Source of the DNA: Leptospiraceae bacterium
GTDB lineage: Bacteria > Spirochaetota > Leptospiria > Leptospirales > Leptospiraceae
DNA length: 64,000 bases
Direction: 5' to 3'
NCBI GenBank assembly: GCA_016708435.1
Contig: JADJFV010000001.1
Span: 558,001 to 622,000 of the forward strand
This document shows, one piece after another, positions 1 to 8,280 of the stretch. Position numbers and translations under genes: made by a program. Below the pieces are notes generated by a model. The model ran no database searches, was not told the origin of the DNA, and was given only the letters and a program-made list of their open reading frames with translations. The stretch's first letter is position 1. Each line of letters opens with the position of its first letter.

Positions 1-1280
1 TTTTGAGTTACAGTTTTTAGATGAAGAGTCTGTGCTTTTTCTAAGTATTCAATTGCTTTTTTGTAATTCTTACGCTCGAACCAAACTTCCCCATAAATCC
101 TATGAGTATTTGCGATATGCGGTAAATCCTGCCAGAGGTCTTTATCATAGATAGCAATTAAGCTCTTAAAAAAATAATTTGCTTTGACTCTTTCCTTTTT
201 CTTTTCATATAAAAAAGCGAGTTCATAAAATATTTCGAACCGAAAAGAGCGTTTTTTGTCGGGTAACTTTTCTAATAGGACAAGAGCTTTATTGTAAGCT
301 TTTATTGAACTTTCTAAATCGCTAGCTCTCTGATATAAAAATCCTAAGTCTATATAGAATTCAATTAGCCCCTTTTGTGAATAATCTTTATTTTCCTCTG
401 CAAAGGCAATCGATTTTTTTAGATATTCAATTGCTTTTTGGTAATCTTGTTTTATTTTATAAGTTCTACTAAGTCCATAATAAACTTGAATCATGCTATC
501 ATCAGGAATATTATTTTCTTTTCTGTAACGAATCACTTTTTCTAAATTTTCAACAGCATTTTTTTCATCGCTCATCTTAATATAAGCTTCAGAGATATAT
601 GAATAACATTGCATAACCTCAAAGCTATCTGATTTATATTTTCGTAATCGATACTCCAAGAGTTCCTTTCTATATTTGAGCGCTTGTGGGTAATCAGAAT
701 TATTCAAAGAAACATCTGCTTTGAGTTTTAATACTAATCCTTTCTCTTCTTTATACTTCTCATATATTGCAATGGATTTATTCAAATATTCGCTAGACTT
801 TTCTAATCTGCCCTTGATTCGATAGCACATACCTAGGTTACTATAAAGCCAACCCAGAGGAAGTTGATTTTTAAAATCTAATTCAAGGTAAATATCTGTT
901 GACCTCTGATAGTAAACGATGGCGGAATCATAATCATCTACACCAGAGCGCGCCAAGCCAAGCTCAGCATAATTTTCAGCCAAGTCTAATGTGTATTCCC
1001 CTGTTTCATCTAAAAATATTTTTTCTGCTTTGCGTAAACAATCATAAGCCTTTTCATACTCATCCATTTTATTGTAGGTGAAACCGATTTGATAGTAAAG
1101 AATGCCGAGCGGGTAATTGCTTAATTCTGAACCTTGTTTTGCAACAGCAATTCCTTCTTTGAAATAATCTATACTCTTCTGATATTCTTTTTTATTTTGC
1201 AATGCTAATGCTTTAGAAAGAATGCGAAGAGCTTTAAACGCTATTTTAATTTCACTAAATATTTGTATCCACATTTGCAT
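1..1280 (-). CDS. TPR-repeat protein, 3' end outside the window
   Basis: An open minus-strand frame runs from an ATG at 1280 to the left edge with no stop, about 426 residues visible. It is a chain of tetratricopeptide repeats: recurring units such as KAIEYLEKAQTLH, SSIKAYNKALVLLEKL and DSAIVYYQRSTDIYLEL occur every 35 to 42 residues. There is no signal peptide or membrane segment, so a cytoplasmic protein-protein scaffold is likely. The codon just before the ATG is a stop (TAA), which fixes the upstream limit; a second ATG lies two codons in (1274). No Shine-Dalgarno is obvious. In this family the C-terminus is often fused to a cyclase, phosphatase or kinase domain, but nothing of that kind is visible here. 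The function is unknown beyond TPR. Confidence 0.85.
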   Translation of the reverse strand, partial: MQMWIQIFSEIKIAFKALRILSKALALQNKKEYQKSIDYFKEGIAVAKQGSELSNYPLGILYYQIGFTYNKMDEYEKAYDCLRKAEKIFLDETGEYTLDLAENYAELGLARSGVDDYDSAIVYYQRSTDIYLELDFKNQLPLGWLYSNLGMCYRIKGRLEKSSEYLNKSIAIYEKYKEEKGLVLKLKADVSLNNSDYPQALKYRKELLEYRLRKYKSDSFEVMQCYSYISEAYIKMSDEKNAVENLEKVIRYRKENNIPDDSMIQVYYGLSRTYKIKQDYQKAIEYLKKSIAFAEENKDYSQKGLIEFYIDLGFLYQRASDLESSIKAYNKALVLLEKLPDKKRSFRFEIFYELAFLYEKKKERVKANYFFKSLIAIYDKDLWQDLPHIANTHRIYGEVWFERKNYKKAIEYLEKAQTLHLKTVTQ

Positions 1281-1504
1281 TTACGCCGAATTATTTTTTT
1301 ATTTAGACTAAGAAAAGTAATTTGTAATAACAAAATTTTAGACTTGCTAGAATTCATAAACTCAGTTTTAATAAAGCCATGCATTCTCGAAAATTGGATG
1401 AGTTTGCGAATCCTATTGAAAGTCGAAAGTATCAAATACATATGCAATCAATAATGCATCAGGCATGAATAATCATCGGATGAAAATTTATCTGTAATTT
1501 CCTT

Positions 1505-1640
1505 TTAAATCCTCCTCCCGCACCAAGAAGTAAGTCTCCATTAGCCCCCTAGCCTTTGACCTGGATTTCTCGTTTGTCTTTGAGTTTGAGATATACTTCT
1601 TTGGAAATTCCTTTACGCATAATGAATAACATTTCTAAAC
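1505..1640 (-). pseudogene. Fossil of an adenylate cyclase 3' end
   Basis: Read on the minus strand this stretch gives IMRKGIS, then KEVYLKLKDK, then REIQVKG, a stop, and GLMETYFLVREED. These are three blocks of the C-terminus of the intact class III cyclase at 5632-6867, in the same order, with about 165 bp and a further 15 bp missing between them. The 3' flank (cctcctcccgcaccaag) also matches. It is therefore an internally deleted remnant of a second cyclase copy. The stop codon of the neighbouring acyltransferase (1635-1637) falls within the matching block. Confidence 0.75.
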
Positions 1641-2486
1641 TCCGTTTGGATCGGCTGTATGATTCCACTCTAAAAGTTTTCCTTGTATGAATGTAATGAT
1701 TTTAGGGTTTATATCTTTTCCGTTTCCTTCTATTTCGATTGGCTCACCAAAGCAGATATGAACTTTTTCTTTCCTGCGAATGGGACCGAAGTTTCGAGTC
1801 AAACTCATTTTACCGTTTCCCCAAAAGTCAGTTTTAATTGCGATAGGAAGAATTTTTACTTTTGCTTTCTGAGCCAGCTTTACACCAATAGAACTAAAAT
1901 GTTCATGATCGAAATAGGGCTTTCTATGACCTTGCTGAAAAATAATGACAGAGGTGCCAGATTGAATTGCTGTAATTCCTTCATCCATTACTGCTTTCAA
2001 ATCTTCTCTAGGATTTATTCTACCCAATGCAATTGGCTTGGTTGCTTTAATGCAATTTCCAAAAAGAGGCACATTTAATAAGCTATTCTTAACTACAAAA
2101 ATTGCTTTTTTAAAAGGAAGAATTAAAATCGGAAACACCATCGTCTCAAGTGTGGACATGTGGTTGGAAATAAAAACGACCGGTTCCTCTTTAATTTTTT
2201 TTAAATTATCAATTCCCTCGATAGAAAATTTCGCACCCACATCTTCTAATAAATTATAACAATATAAACCATGCAGCATAAATTCTTCATGATGGTATTT
2301 ATCTTTTTTTGCTAGCTTGGACATTTGGTAAGTAATGTATAAATAAACCCAAACGAAATATATTCTAGAGCCTAAGAACAATTTGTCCCAGAATATTCTG
2401 CGCCTATCGACTAACGTCTCTATTTTGTCGTTCACTAACAATTTCTTGAATTCCATTACTTCTTCTCTTCCCTTTTCATGGTTCAT
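1635..2486 (-). CDS. Lysophospholipid acyltransferase family protein (divergent)
   Basis: A 283-residue member of the PlsC-like glycerolipid acyltransferase superfamily, expected to move an acyl chain to a lysophospholipid or glycolipid at the inner membrane. Block I is SNHMSTLE with His109 and Glu114, so HX4E instead of the usual HX4D. Block II is around IALGRINPRED. Block III reads FQQGHRKP (183-190) where PlsC has FPEGTR. The core fold is clear but both signature blocks are non-standard, so the substrate is uncertain. The start at 2486 is chosen because GGAGG lies six bases upstream; an in-frame ATG ten codons later lacks such a site. The stop overlaps the cyclase fossil. Confidence 0.8.
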   Translation of the reverse strand: MNHEKGREEVMEFKKLLVNDKIETLVDRRRIFWDKLFLGSRIYFVWVYLYITYQMSKLAKKDKYHHEEFMLHGLYCYNLLEDVGAKFSIEGIDNLKKIKEEPVVFISNHMSTLETMVFPILILPFKKAIFVVKNSLLNVPLFGNCIKATKPIALGRINPREDLKAVMDEGITAIQSGTSVIIFQQGHRKPYFDHEHFSSIGVKLAQKAKVKILPIAIKTDFWGNGKMSLTRNFGPIRRKEKVHICFGEPIEIEGNGKDINPKIITFIQGKLLEWNHTADPNGV

Positions 2487-2510
2487 GCATTCCTCCGAGC
2501 TTAATTTACA

Positions 2511-2622
2511 GAAGCTAAACTAAATTTCGGTGTCATGGTGAGCTTGTCGAATCCATACTCAATAGAAATAGTATCCTTCGACACGCTCAGGATGACAAGA
2601 ACCGAAAACCAATTTAGCTTTT
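2511..2622. repeat. Imperfect inverted repeat, MITE- or REP-like
   Basis: The left arm GAAGCTAAACTAAATTTCGG pairs with the right arm CCGAAAACCAATTTAGCTTT. Inside them GTGAGCTTGTCGAA pairs with TTCGACACGCTCA. The whole block folds into one long imperfect hairpin of about 112 bp just upstream of the acyltransferase. It has no coding potential and looks like a dispersed palindromic element; a genome-wide copy count was not possible. Confidence 0.6.
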
Positions 2623-2698
2623 GTATGTCTATTCGAATTGTAAGAAAATACCCCATTAAGTCCAGTGTTAAATGGATCGAGGGAAAAATAAAAGAAGG

Positions 2699-3120
2699 CT
2701 AATTACGCAAGAAATACAATCCGAGAAGAATAAATTTAATACTCCATAAGATTGTTCTTATCCAGTTTGTTTGGGTTAATTTATATATTAGAATTATATC
2801 TTTACCCTGAAGTAATTTTTCATGAATTGGAACTTGAATAAAAAAAGTGGAAAGCCAAATGAGGATAACAAGGATTAAACTTATAAGAGAAATAGAATTG
2901 AAAGCTTTATAAAGATTAAAAAAGCAAGAATTAATTCCATCAACATCAATGGCAATACGATAAAGGTAATATTTCTCTGATGAGAAATCATAGCACTGTG
3001 AAAAGTTTCTTCGGCATAATAAATAAAGCTCGGATAGTGCAGAACCTGAATAATCCAGATCAGAACGAATAGTCCAAAACTAATTATAAGCTCTAATATT
3101 TCAGGCTTTATTAGATTCAT
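2699..3120 (-). pseudogene. Four-helix membrane protein with a frameshift
   Basis: The first frame (from 3120) gives two hydrophobic helices and the block HYPSFIYYAEETFHSAMISH, then stops at 2881. Adding one T to the run of six at 2916-2921 restores a continuous frame ending at 2699, with two more helices and the conserved-looking blocks STFFIQVPIHEKLLQGKD and TNWIRTILWSIK. The restored protein is about 143 residues, a sensible size for a small DUF1772-like integral membrane protein. It begins five bases after the OsmC-like gene ends, so the two form one operon. The lesion may be real or a homopolymer base-calling error. The function is unknown. Confidence 0.7.
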
Positions 3121-3124
3121 ATAA

Positions 3125-3553
3125 TTATCGAATGCTGATTTCAGGTATAATCTCAGTATTCACTGATTGAAGTATAAAACCATTATCGAGCGTTTTTTTT
3201 ATTAACATATCGGCCTTTCTTTGATCCGAGGGATTGGTGATTTCAATTTTTAGTTTCAGAGTCTTCATCACAGGTTTATTGTTGTCATTTTTATCAACGA
3301 TTAATTCGCTTGTGACATGCAGCTTATCAAAATTTAATTTTGAATATTCGGCATAAACTTTGAACGTTGCTATAAAACAATTTTGAAGAGAAAGAAGAAA
3401 AAAATCTTCAGGACTAAAAGTTCCACCGCATCCTTCAAACTCTTTAGGAACAGCACAACTAGTTTCAAAATTTGAGGATGAAACCGTCCATACATTTTGC
3501 ATTCCAGAATTTGCTTCACTTACTCCATGAAAAGAAATTGGATAGCTAATCAT
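3125..3553 (-). CDS. OsmC/Ohr-family protein
   Basis: A 142-residue OsmC-like protein, a family of thiol peroxidases that reduce organic hydroperoxides. The family hallmark SPEDFFLLSLQNCF is present with the first reactive cysteine at Cys59, and the alternating strand pattern KTLKLKIEITNP fits the fold. The second peroxidatic cysteine, expected near the C-terminus, appears to be missing: the corresponding segment is NGFILQSV. It may thus act in another way, or resemble the OsmC branch of unknown function. AAGGAG precedes the ATG at 3553. The frameshifted membrane protein lies directly downstream. Confidence 0.8.
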   Translation of the reverse strand: MISYPISFHGVSEANSGMQNVWTVSSSNFETSCAVPKEFEGCGGTFSPEDFFLLSLQNCFIATFKVYAEYSKLNFDKLHVTSELIVDKNDNNKPVMKTLKLKIEITNPSDQRKADMLIKKTLDNGFILQSVNTEIIPEISIR

Positions 3554-3638
3554 AATTAACTCCTTATATTTATAGCCTATTTCGGCTAATCATATGTAAA
3601 TCTTAAATTATCAGTATTTATACCATACGTCAAAAGAA

Positions 3639-3685
3639 AAGTCTCCATTAGCCTCTTACCTTTGACTTAGATGTCGCGTTTATCC
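3639..3685 (-). pseudogene. Second, shorter fossil of the cyclase C-terminal tail
   Basis: On the minus strand this reads DKRDI, a stop, then VKGKRLMETF. It matches the intact cyclase tail DKREIQVKGKGLMETYF encoded at about 5640-5710. Only some 47 bp remain. It lies in the intergenic gap upstream of the OsmC-like gene and has no function visible. Confidence 0.6.
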
Positions 3686-3823
3686 AAGTTTTTTTAAGAA
3701 AATTCATTAATAAGAATTAATTTTACATTTTATCCTAGAGACAATAACAAAATTTAAAACTTTAAAAAATGATTTGATTTTACTATTGCTTTTTTATAAA
3801 AGAGTAAAAGGAGTAATCAATCA

Positions 3824-4573
3824 ATGATTCAATTCATACAATCCCTAATTTTAATTTGCCTGCTGCTTGCTTTCACTAGTTGCAAAGGAAAGGTGGATAC
3901 TGACTATTCGGCTCTCTCTGAAAAAAATCTTATCGGTGCTTCCTGGGAGTCAAATCCGTATAGTAAATTCGGGTATGCAATTTCTTTTGAGCAAGGAAAT
4001 AAATACAAGATTGAATTTTCGGGAGAGGGTTGTGGGGAAGGCTGGATAGGCGAATATGAATTAAAAAGCCCAAATCAAGTTTTATTAAAAAAAGGAATCC
4101 AACAAGTCAAAGATTGTGGTTCCGATAAAGAAGAGATCGTATGTGATTACAAAAAAGAATCACAACCGGTTTACTATCAATATTATTTACAATGTGGTCA
4201 ACATGAAAAGTATTGGAGTCCATTTGCCATTACCCCCTCGAATGTAGAAACAAGTTTTGAGGGAAACCAGGTTATTTCTCTTTCTGGAAAATCGGGAGTA
4301 ACCACAGATGATGCAAAACTGAGAGCAAAGCCAGATGTAAACTCTAAGTCTTTTAATTGTAGCACGGAAATCGGAGGAGCGCCCGAGTCAAAACCATTCA
4401 TTCCCAAAAATACACAGCTTGTTCTTCTTTTTAAAACCAAAGAAAAACAAAAAGTTCAAAAATGGGAAAATTATTGGTATTATGCTTATGTTCAGACTGG
4501 TTGGTATGGTGGATGTGACTCTCCAGATAATCAAGGTTGGATATTCGGTGAGTTCGTGAAAGAGGATAAGTAG
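3824..4573 (+). CDS. Lipoprotein with C-terminal SH3-like region
   Basis: A 249-residue lipoprotein. The N-terminus is a signal peptide with lipobox LLAFTSC, so the mature protein starts at Cys20. The first half is rich in cysteine and aromatic residues (GEGCGEGWIGEYEL). From about residue 160 the pattern LRAKPDVNSK, then NTQLVLLFKTK, then YWYYAYVQTGWYGGC and GWIFGEFVK resembles a bacterial SH3 domain as found in cell-envelope proteins. It has a good ribosome site (AAAGGAG, nine bases before the ATG). It is monocistronic and converges with two tiny minus-strand genes. The role is unknown; envelope binding is a guess. Confidence 0.8.
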   Translation: MIQFIQSLILICLLLAFTSCKGKVDTDYSALSEKNLIGASWESNPYSKFGYAISFEQGNKYKIEFSGEGCGEGWIGEYELKSPNQVLLKKGIQQVKDCGSDKEEIVCDYKKESQPVYYQYYLQCGQHEKYWSPFAITPSNVETSFEGNQVISLSGKSGVTTDDAKLRAKPDVNSKSFNCSTEIGGAPESKPFIPKNTQLVLLFKTKEKQKVQKWENYWYYAYVQTGWYGGCDSPDNQGWIFGEFVKEDK

Positions 4574-4575
4574 GA

Positions 4576-4740
4576 TTAATCTCTCTGAAAAAATTCATAC
4601 AGGCTTAAAAGGAAACCAGTAATCCCAAGAATCATCATAAAAGGCTCAACAAATTCCTTGAATGGTTGATAAGTCGCAAGTAGCGTAATCGCGCATGAAA
4701 CCCATAATGCGCCAAGTAGGAATAGTAATTTTCCACTCAT
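4576..4740 (-). CDS. Small membrane protein, 54 residues
   Basis: A short open frame with an ATG at 4738-4740 and TAA at 4576-4578. The protein has two predicted helices (LLFLLGALWVSCAITLLA and MMILGITGFLLSLYEFF) joined by a polar turn. It begins three bases after the stop of the 60-residue gene upstream, so the pair is probably cotranscribed and translationally coupled. The ribosome site is weak. No family was recognised. Confidence 0.55.
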   Translation of the reverse strand: MSGKLLFLLGALWVSCAITLLATYQPFKEFVEPFMMILGITGFLLSLYEFFQRD

Positions 4741-4743
4741 AGG

Positions 4744-4926
4744 TTATTTTCGAGAAGCTAGTTCTTCTAAGAGGTTATGATCTTGGATTTGTTTTCTATC
4801 TAATTCATCTAGCTTCGTTTGAATATTTTTTAAATCAGACTTTTGCATTTTTCTCATTCCTGAATACATTAAATATATCCCAGAAAAAATAGCCAGAAAC
4901 GAAGATGCAATAAATAGTAAACTCAT
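4744..4926 (-). CDS. Small membrane protein with coiled-coil tail, 60 residues
   Basis: One N-terminal helix (SLLFIASSFLAIFSGIYLMY) is followed by a charged heptad-like tail (KNIQTKLDELDRKQIQDHNLLEEL). This is the layout of a single-pass inner-membrane protein with a cytoplasmic coiled coil, perhaps an assembly or spacer subunit. It is first in a two-gene unit with the 54-residue protein at 4576-4740. No family was recognised; the call rests on hydropathy and tight spacing. Confidence 0.55.
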   Translation of the reverse strand: MSLLFIASSFLAIFSGIYLMYSGMRKMQKSDLKNIQTKLDELDRKQIQDHNLLEELASRK

Positions 4927-4988
4927 ACTACTTAGTCTAGTAAAAAATGAAATTTGGTCAATCTTTTAAAATGAAATTGTGTTCTTGT

Positions 4989-5630
4989 TTATTCGATTAA
5001 ATTATTTTTTTTTCCATAAATAGTATCGACTGCCATGCTCATTCTAGATAAAGTCAATGTATAAAAATCAAGATTTGTTATAAAGCCTTCCTCTTCATAA
5101 TAAATACCATCTTGCAGAATTATGAAGCCGGAGATTCTTACTAGATTATAGATAACCTTTTGAACACTCGCATTAAGACAAAGCTTTCTAATCTCTTCAG
5201 GATTATTGCCAGTAACCGCAAATGTATTATCAAACTTCTCATCTCCAATTAAAATATCTTTGGGATTGATTACTTTCTTAAATAACTTTTCAATAATTCC
5301 TTTTCTTTTTATTTCAATTCTATAAGGCAAAGGGTTAGTAGCTAGCATACAGATAATTATATAGGATCTCAGACTTCTACCACTTCCTCTTGTCTCGGCA
5401 GAAATTTCGACAAAGGAGTTCTCGTAATTACCAGAAATTTTCCAATTAGAAGGTTTGTTAAAACCAAAATCAATACCTTTAGAACTACTTATCCCGCCTT
5501 CATCTATGCTTTGAAATTCAAGCCCCAACTCGAAAGCAATAAACTTTATTGCTTCTAAATCTGCTTTCGCATACATGTATCGAATGAAGAAAAACAGTAA
5601 ACTAATTAATATAATAACCGCAAAGGGCAT
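4989..5630 (-). CDS. Hypothetical membrane-anchored protein
   Basis: A 213-residue protein with a single N-terminal helix (FAVIILISLLFFFIRYMY), then a soluble alpha/beta domain facing one side of the membrane. Blocks such as GDEKFDNTFAVTGNNPEEI and the C-terminal RMSMAVDTIYG resemble uncharacterised proteins that follow signalling genes, but no named domain is recognised. Its ATG (5630) lies one base beyond the stop of the upstream adenylate cyclase (5632), so it is almost certainly translated from the same message and may serve the cyclase. Confidence 0.7.
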   Translation of the reverse strand: MPFAVIILISLLFFFIRYMYAKADLEAIKFIAFELGLEFQSIDEGGISSSKGIDFGFNKPSNWKISGNYENSFVEISAETRGSGRSLRSYIIICMLATNPLPYRIEIKRKGIIEKLFKKVINPKDILIGDEKFDNTFAVTGNNPEEIRKLCLNASVQKVIYNLVRISGFIILQDGIYYEEEGFITNLDFYTLTLSRMSMAVDTIYGKKNNLIE

Positions 5631-5631
5631 C

Positions 5632-6867
5632 CTAAATCCTCTCCCTCACCAAGAAGTAAGTCTCCATTAACCCCTTTCCTTTTACTTGGATTTCGCGTTT
5701 ATCTTCGAATTCAAATTTATCTTTGAGTTTTAGATAAACTTCTTTAGAAACATGAATTTTATCTTCCACACCGTGCGATTCCATGCGGCTAGCTGTGTTT
5801 ACACTATCACCCCAGAGATCGTAAATAAATTTACTTTTTCCGATTACGCCAGCTACGACAGGACCGGTATGAATTCCAATTCGAACTTTGAAGTCTTTTA
5901 ATTCTCTGGAAATTCCTTTACGCATGATGGATTGCATTTCTAAAGCGCATAACGCTACTGCTTCACAGTGGTCTCGTCTTGCTTCTGGAATTCCTCCAGC
6001 AACCATATACGCATCGCCTATCGTTTTAATTTTTTCCAAATTGTAGGCTTTTGTAATTGAGTCAAACTCGGTAAACAAATCATTTAACAGGGCAACTAAT
6101 TTTTCTGGCTCCATAGTTTGGGATAATACGGTGAAACCCACAACGTCGGCAAACAAGATAGTAGCCTCATTTGTTCTATCGGCAATGACTGCACTACTTG
6201 CTTTAAGTCTATCTGCAATTACGGGCGGAAGAATATTTAGAAGTAGCGTTTCTGATTTTTGATGTTCGATTTCCAATAAGTCCTGGGCTTTGTGGAGAGA
6301 GTTGTAGTTATACAATGTTACAACATAAATCAAAATGCATAGTGCAACTAACGTAATCAGTCTGCCTAATTGAAAAAACTCTGGCGGTGCTTGAATGATT
6401 GGACCTTTGTTTGTTAAATATATTTCAATTCCTACAAATAAAACAAGCGCTGAGAGCGAAACTCTTGTAATATATTTTAATTGGTTCGGCGGATAAGTAT
6501 AAAATGCCATTACACTGATTAACAATAAAAACAGGTGATTGTCGGATTCCCTTCCAGTTTGTAAAGAGTTACTCGCAACACAGAGCATAGCCGTATAAGA
6601 ATAAAAAAGTTTCGCAAAGATATACCAATGTTTATGATTAAAATACAAAACAAGAATCCAGATGAGCGGAAAGAAAATCGAATTGAATACAATATATTTG
6701 CTAGAAGGATAATAAATTAATATTGGCGGTATAAGCGAGAAGAGCCAGATTCCAACTATCACCACAAGTGCATTTGTTAAACGAACATACTTTGCATCTT
6801 TCTCGTGTAATTCAGGGGTAATACCAATATTAGTAATCCTATTCCAAAGAGCTTTCAATGATTTCAT
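5632..6867 (-). CDS. Class III adenylate cyclase with membrane N-terminus
   Basis: A 411-residue protein predicted to make cAMP from ATP. Residues 30-205 form about six transmembrane helices, followed by a short signalling helix (ALHKAQDLLEIEHQKSETLL-type linker) and the catalytic domain (about 225-411). Both metal aspartates are present: FADVVGF and GDAYMV. The base-selecting lysine (EKIKTIGDAY) and the aspartate in YDLWGDSVNTASRM point to ATP and not GTP. The arginine of the transition state lies in NTASRM. It is the first gene of a two-gene unit with the protein at 4989-5630. Two degraded copies of its 3' end lie at 1505-1640 and 3639-3685. Confidence 0.92.
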   Translation of the reverse strand: MKSLKALWNRITNIGITPELHEKDAKYVRLTNALVVIVGIWLFSLIPPILIYYPSSKYIVFNSIFFPLIWILVLYFNHKHWYIFAKLFYSYTAMLCVASNSLQTGRESDNHLFLLLISVMAFYTYPPNQLKYITRVSLSALVLFVGIEIYLTNKGPIIQAPPEFFQLGRLITLVALCILIYVVTLYNYNSLHKAQDLLEIEHQKSETLLLNILPPVIADRLKASSAVIADRTNEATILFADVVGFTVLSQTMEPEKLVALLNDLFTEFDSITKAYNLEKIKTIGDAYMVAGGIPEARRDHCEAVALCALEMQSIMRKGISRELKDFKVRIGIHTGPVVAGVIGKSKFIYDLWGDSVNTASRMESHGVEDKIHVSKEVYLKLKDKFEFEDKREIQVKGKGLMETYFLVRERI

Positions 6868-7007
6868 AAAAGCGTATACTATTTTAAATTTACCATTATA
6901 GCAATCAGAAATTATTCAAAGTTTAAAAAAACGCTTAATACTCGTTATTCTTATAATTATAAAGAGTGACGTTAATTACGGAGCATTACTCTTTAACGAT
7001 TGAGTTA

Positions 7008-7754
7008 TTATATCTTTGCCTTTATTTTTTTTAATTTATCAGGATAATTAGTAAAAACGCCTGCGACACCAAATAAATTCATTTCACGCATTTCGCGTAT
7101 CGTATTAACTGTATATACATAGACAGGAATATGCGCAACAGATGCTTTTTTAAAAATTTCTGTTTCCACTTGCGACTTATGCATATTAAGCGATACTGCT
7201 TTGACTTTATTCACGAAAGAAATTGGATCTAGTTTTATTTTTTTAAAATTTGGCTCGATTAGATAAGCGAGCTTTACTTTAGCGGATAACTCTCGCAGTC
7301 GCGTGAGAACTCTTGGTTCAAAGGAAGAGATTACGATTCTGTTAAAAAGCTTATACTTTTGAATGAGCTGCAATGTTTGTGACTCGATGCAAGAGTCAGA
7401 ATTTTTTTTTTCAAAGGCAGACGATTTAATTTCTATATTTAAACCAATCTTGGATTTTTTAATTTGTTGTAAGACTTCTTCCAATGTTGAAATTCTCTGG
7501 TCTGAAAACTTTGCACTCCGCCATGAGCCAAAATCCAATATTCGTAATTTATCTAAAGTAAGATTTCTTACTTTGCCTTTCCCGTCACTTGTTCGATCAA
7601 CCATGTCATCATGAATAACAACGGGAACTCTATCACGGGAAAGAGTTACATCTAACTCAATCATGTCAGCACCTAATTCTATAGCCTTCGCAAAAGCGAC
7701 TTTAGTATTTTCGGGATATTTGCCGCTAAATCCCCTGTGTGCAATATTTTTCAT
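7008..7754 (-). CDS. Glycerophosphodiester phosphodiesterase
   Basis: A 248-residue GDPD-family enzyme that splits glycerophosphodiesters into glycerol-3-phosphate and an alcohol. The N-terminal signature IAHRGFSGKYPENT holds the first catalytic histidine and the arginine. The metal residues follow in ELDVTLSRD, and the second histidine in VIHDDMVDRT. The barrel continues with NIEIKSS and ends with VYVYTVNT and GVFTNYPDKL. There is no signal peptide, so it is cytosolic (UgpQ-like), acting in lipid turnover. GAGGAG stands six bases before the ATG. It is divergent from the ABA4-like gene and monocistronic. Confidence 0.9.
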   Translation of the reverse strand: MKNIAHRGFSGKYPENTKVAFAKAIELGADMIELDVTLSRDRVPVVIHDDMVDRTSDGKGKVRNLTLDKLRILDFGSWRSAKFSDQRISTLEEVLQQIKKSKIGLNIEIKSSAFEKKNSDSCIESQTLQLIQKYKLFNRIVISSFEPRVLTRLRELSAKVKLAYLIEPNFKKIKLDPISFVNKVKAVSLNMHKSQVETEIFKKASVAHIPVYVYTVNTIREMREMNLFGVAGVFTNYPDKLKKIKAKI

Positions 7755-7838
7755 GATTTCTCCTCGGATGTTAAAAAGTAGTTTATTTTAATCCCTATTC
7801 CTTACATGCATAACCTAAGAATAAAGAAAGGATTTTTT

Positions 7839-8267
7839 ATGACCCCCGATCAAGTTTTTAAAATTGCAAATACTATCGTGCTTATCCCTTGGATTTTAAT
7901 GGCGATCTTACCTAGATGGAGTGTCACAGAAAAAATAGTAAACTCTTATGTATTTCCTGCCTTACTCGCTTTCGTTTATATTTTCTACATAGGTATGAGC
8001 ATAGGAAAAGCAAGTGGCGGATTTTCAACGCTTGATGGTGTCGCAAAATTATTTCGCAATAAGAACGCTCTTCTTGCTGGATGGGTGCATTATTTAGTCT
8101 TCGATTTATTTGTTGGAACATGGATATGGAGAGACTCTATTCAAAATGGAATGTCTCATTTCATACTTCTGCCTTGCTTATTCTTTACATTGATGTTTGG
8201 TCCTGCGGGATTCTTAGTTTATTATATCATTCGTTTTTTTTTAGTAGGCGCTCCGATTCAGTTTTAA
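7839..8267 (+). CDS. ABA4-like membrane protein (DUF4281)
   Basis: A 142-residue protein with four hydrophobic helices matching the ABA4/DUF4281 family, named after the plant protein needed for neoxanthin formation. Conserved blocks include LLAGWVHYLVFDLFVGTWIW and LMFGPAGFLVYYIIRFF. I chose the ATG at 7839 since AAAGG lies seven bases upstream and the family begins near TPDQVFKIAN; an earlier in-frame ATG (7806) has no ribosome site. It is followed after 13 bases by a porin-like gene and then a flavin amine oxidase, suggesting one transcript. Bacterial members are uncharacterised; a carotenoid link is only a suggestion. Confidence 0.8.
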   Translation: MTPDQVFKIANTIVLIPWILMAILPRWSVTEKIVNSYVFPALLAFVYIFYIGMSIGKASGGFSTLDGVAKLFRNKNALLAGWVHYLVFDLFVGTWIWRDSIQNGMSHFILLPCLFFTLMFGPAGFLVYYIIRFFLVGAPIQF

Positions 8268-8280
8268 ACTATAAAACACA

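Noticed and set aside
1241..1454. Open frames on both strands at the start of the TPR gene
   Set aside because: They overlap the clearly coding TPR frame or empty AT-rich DNA and resemble no family.
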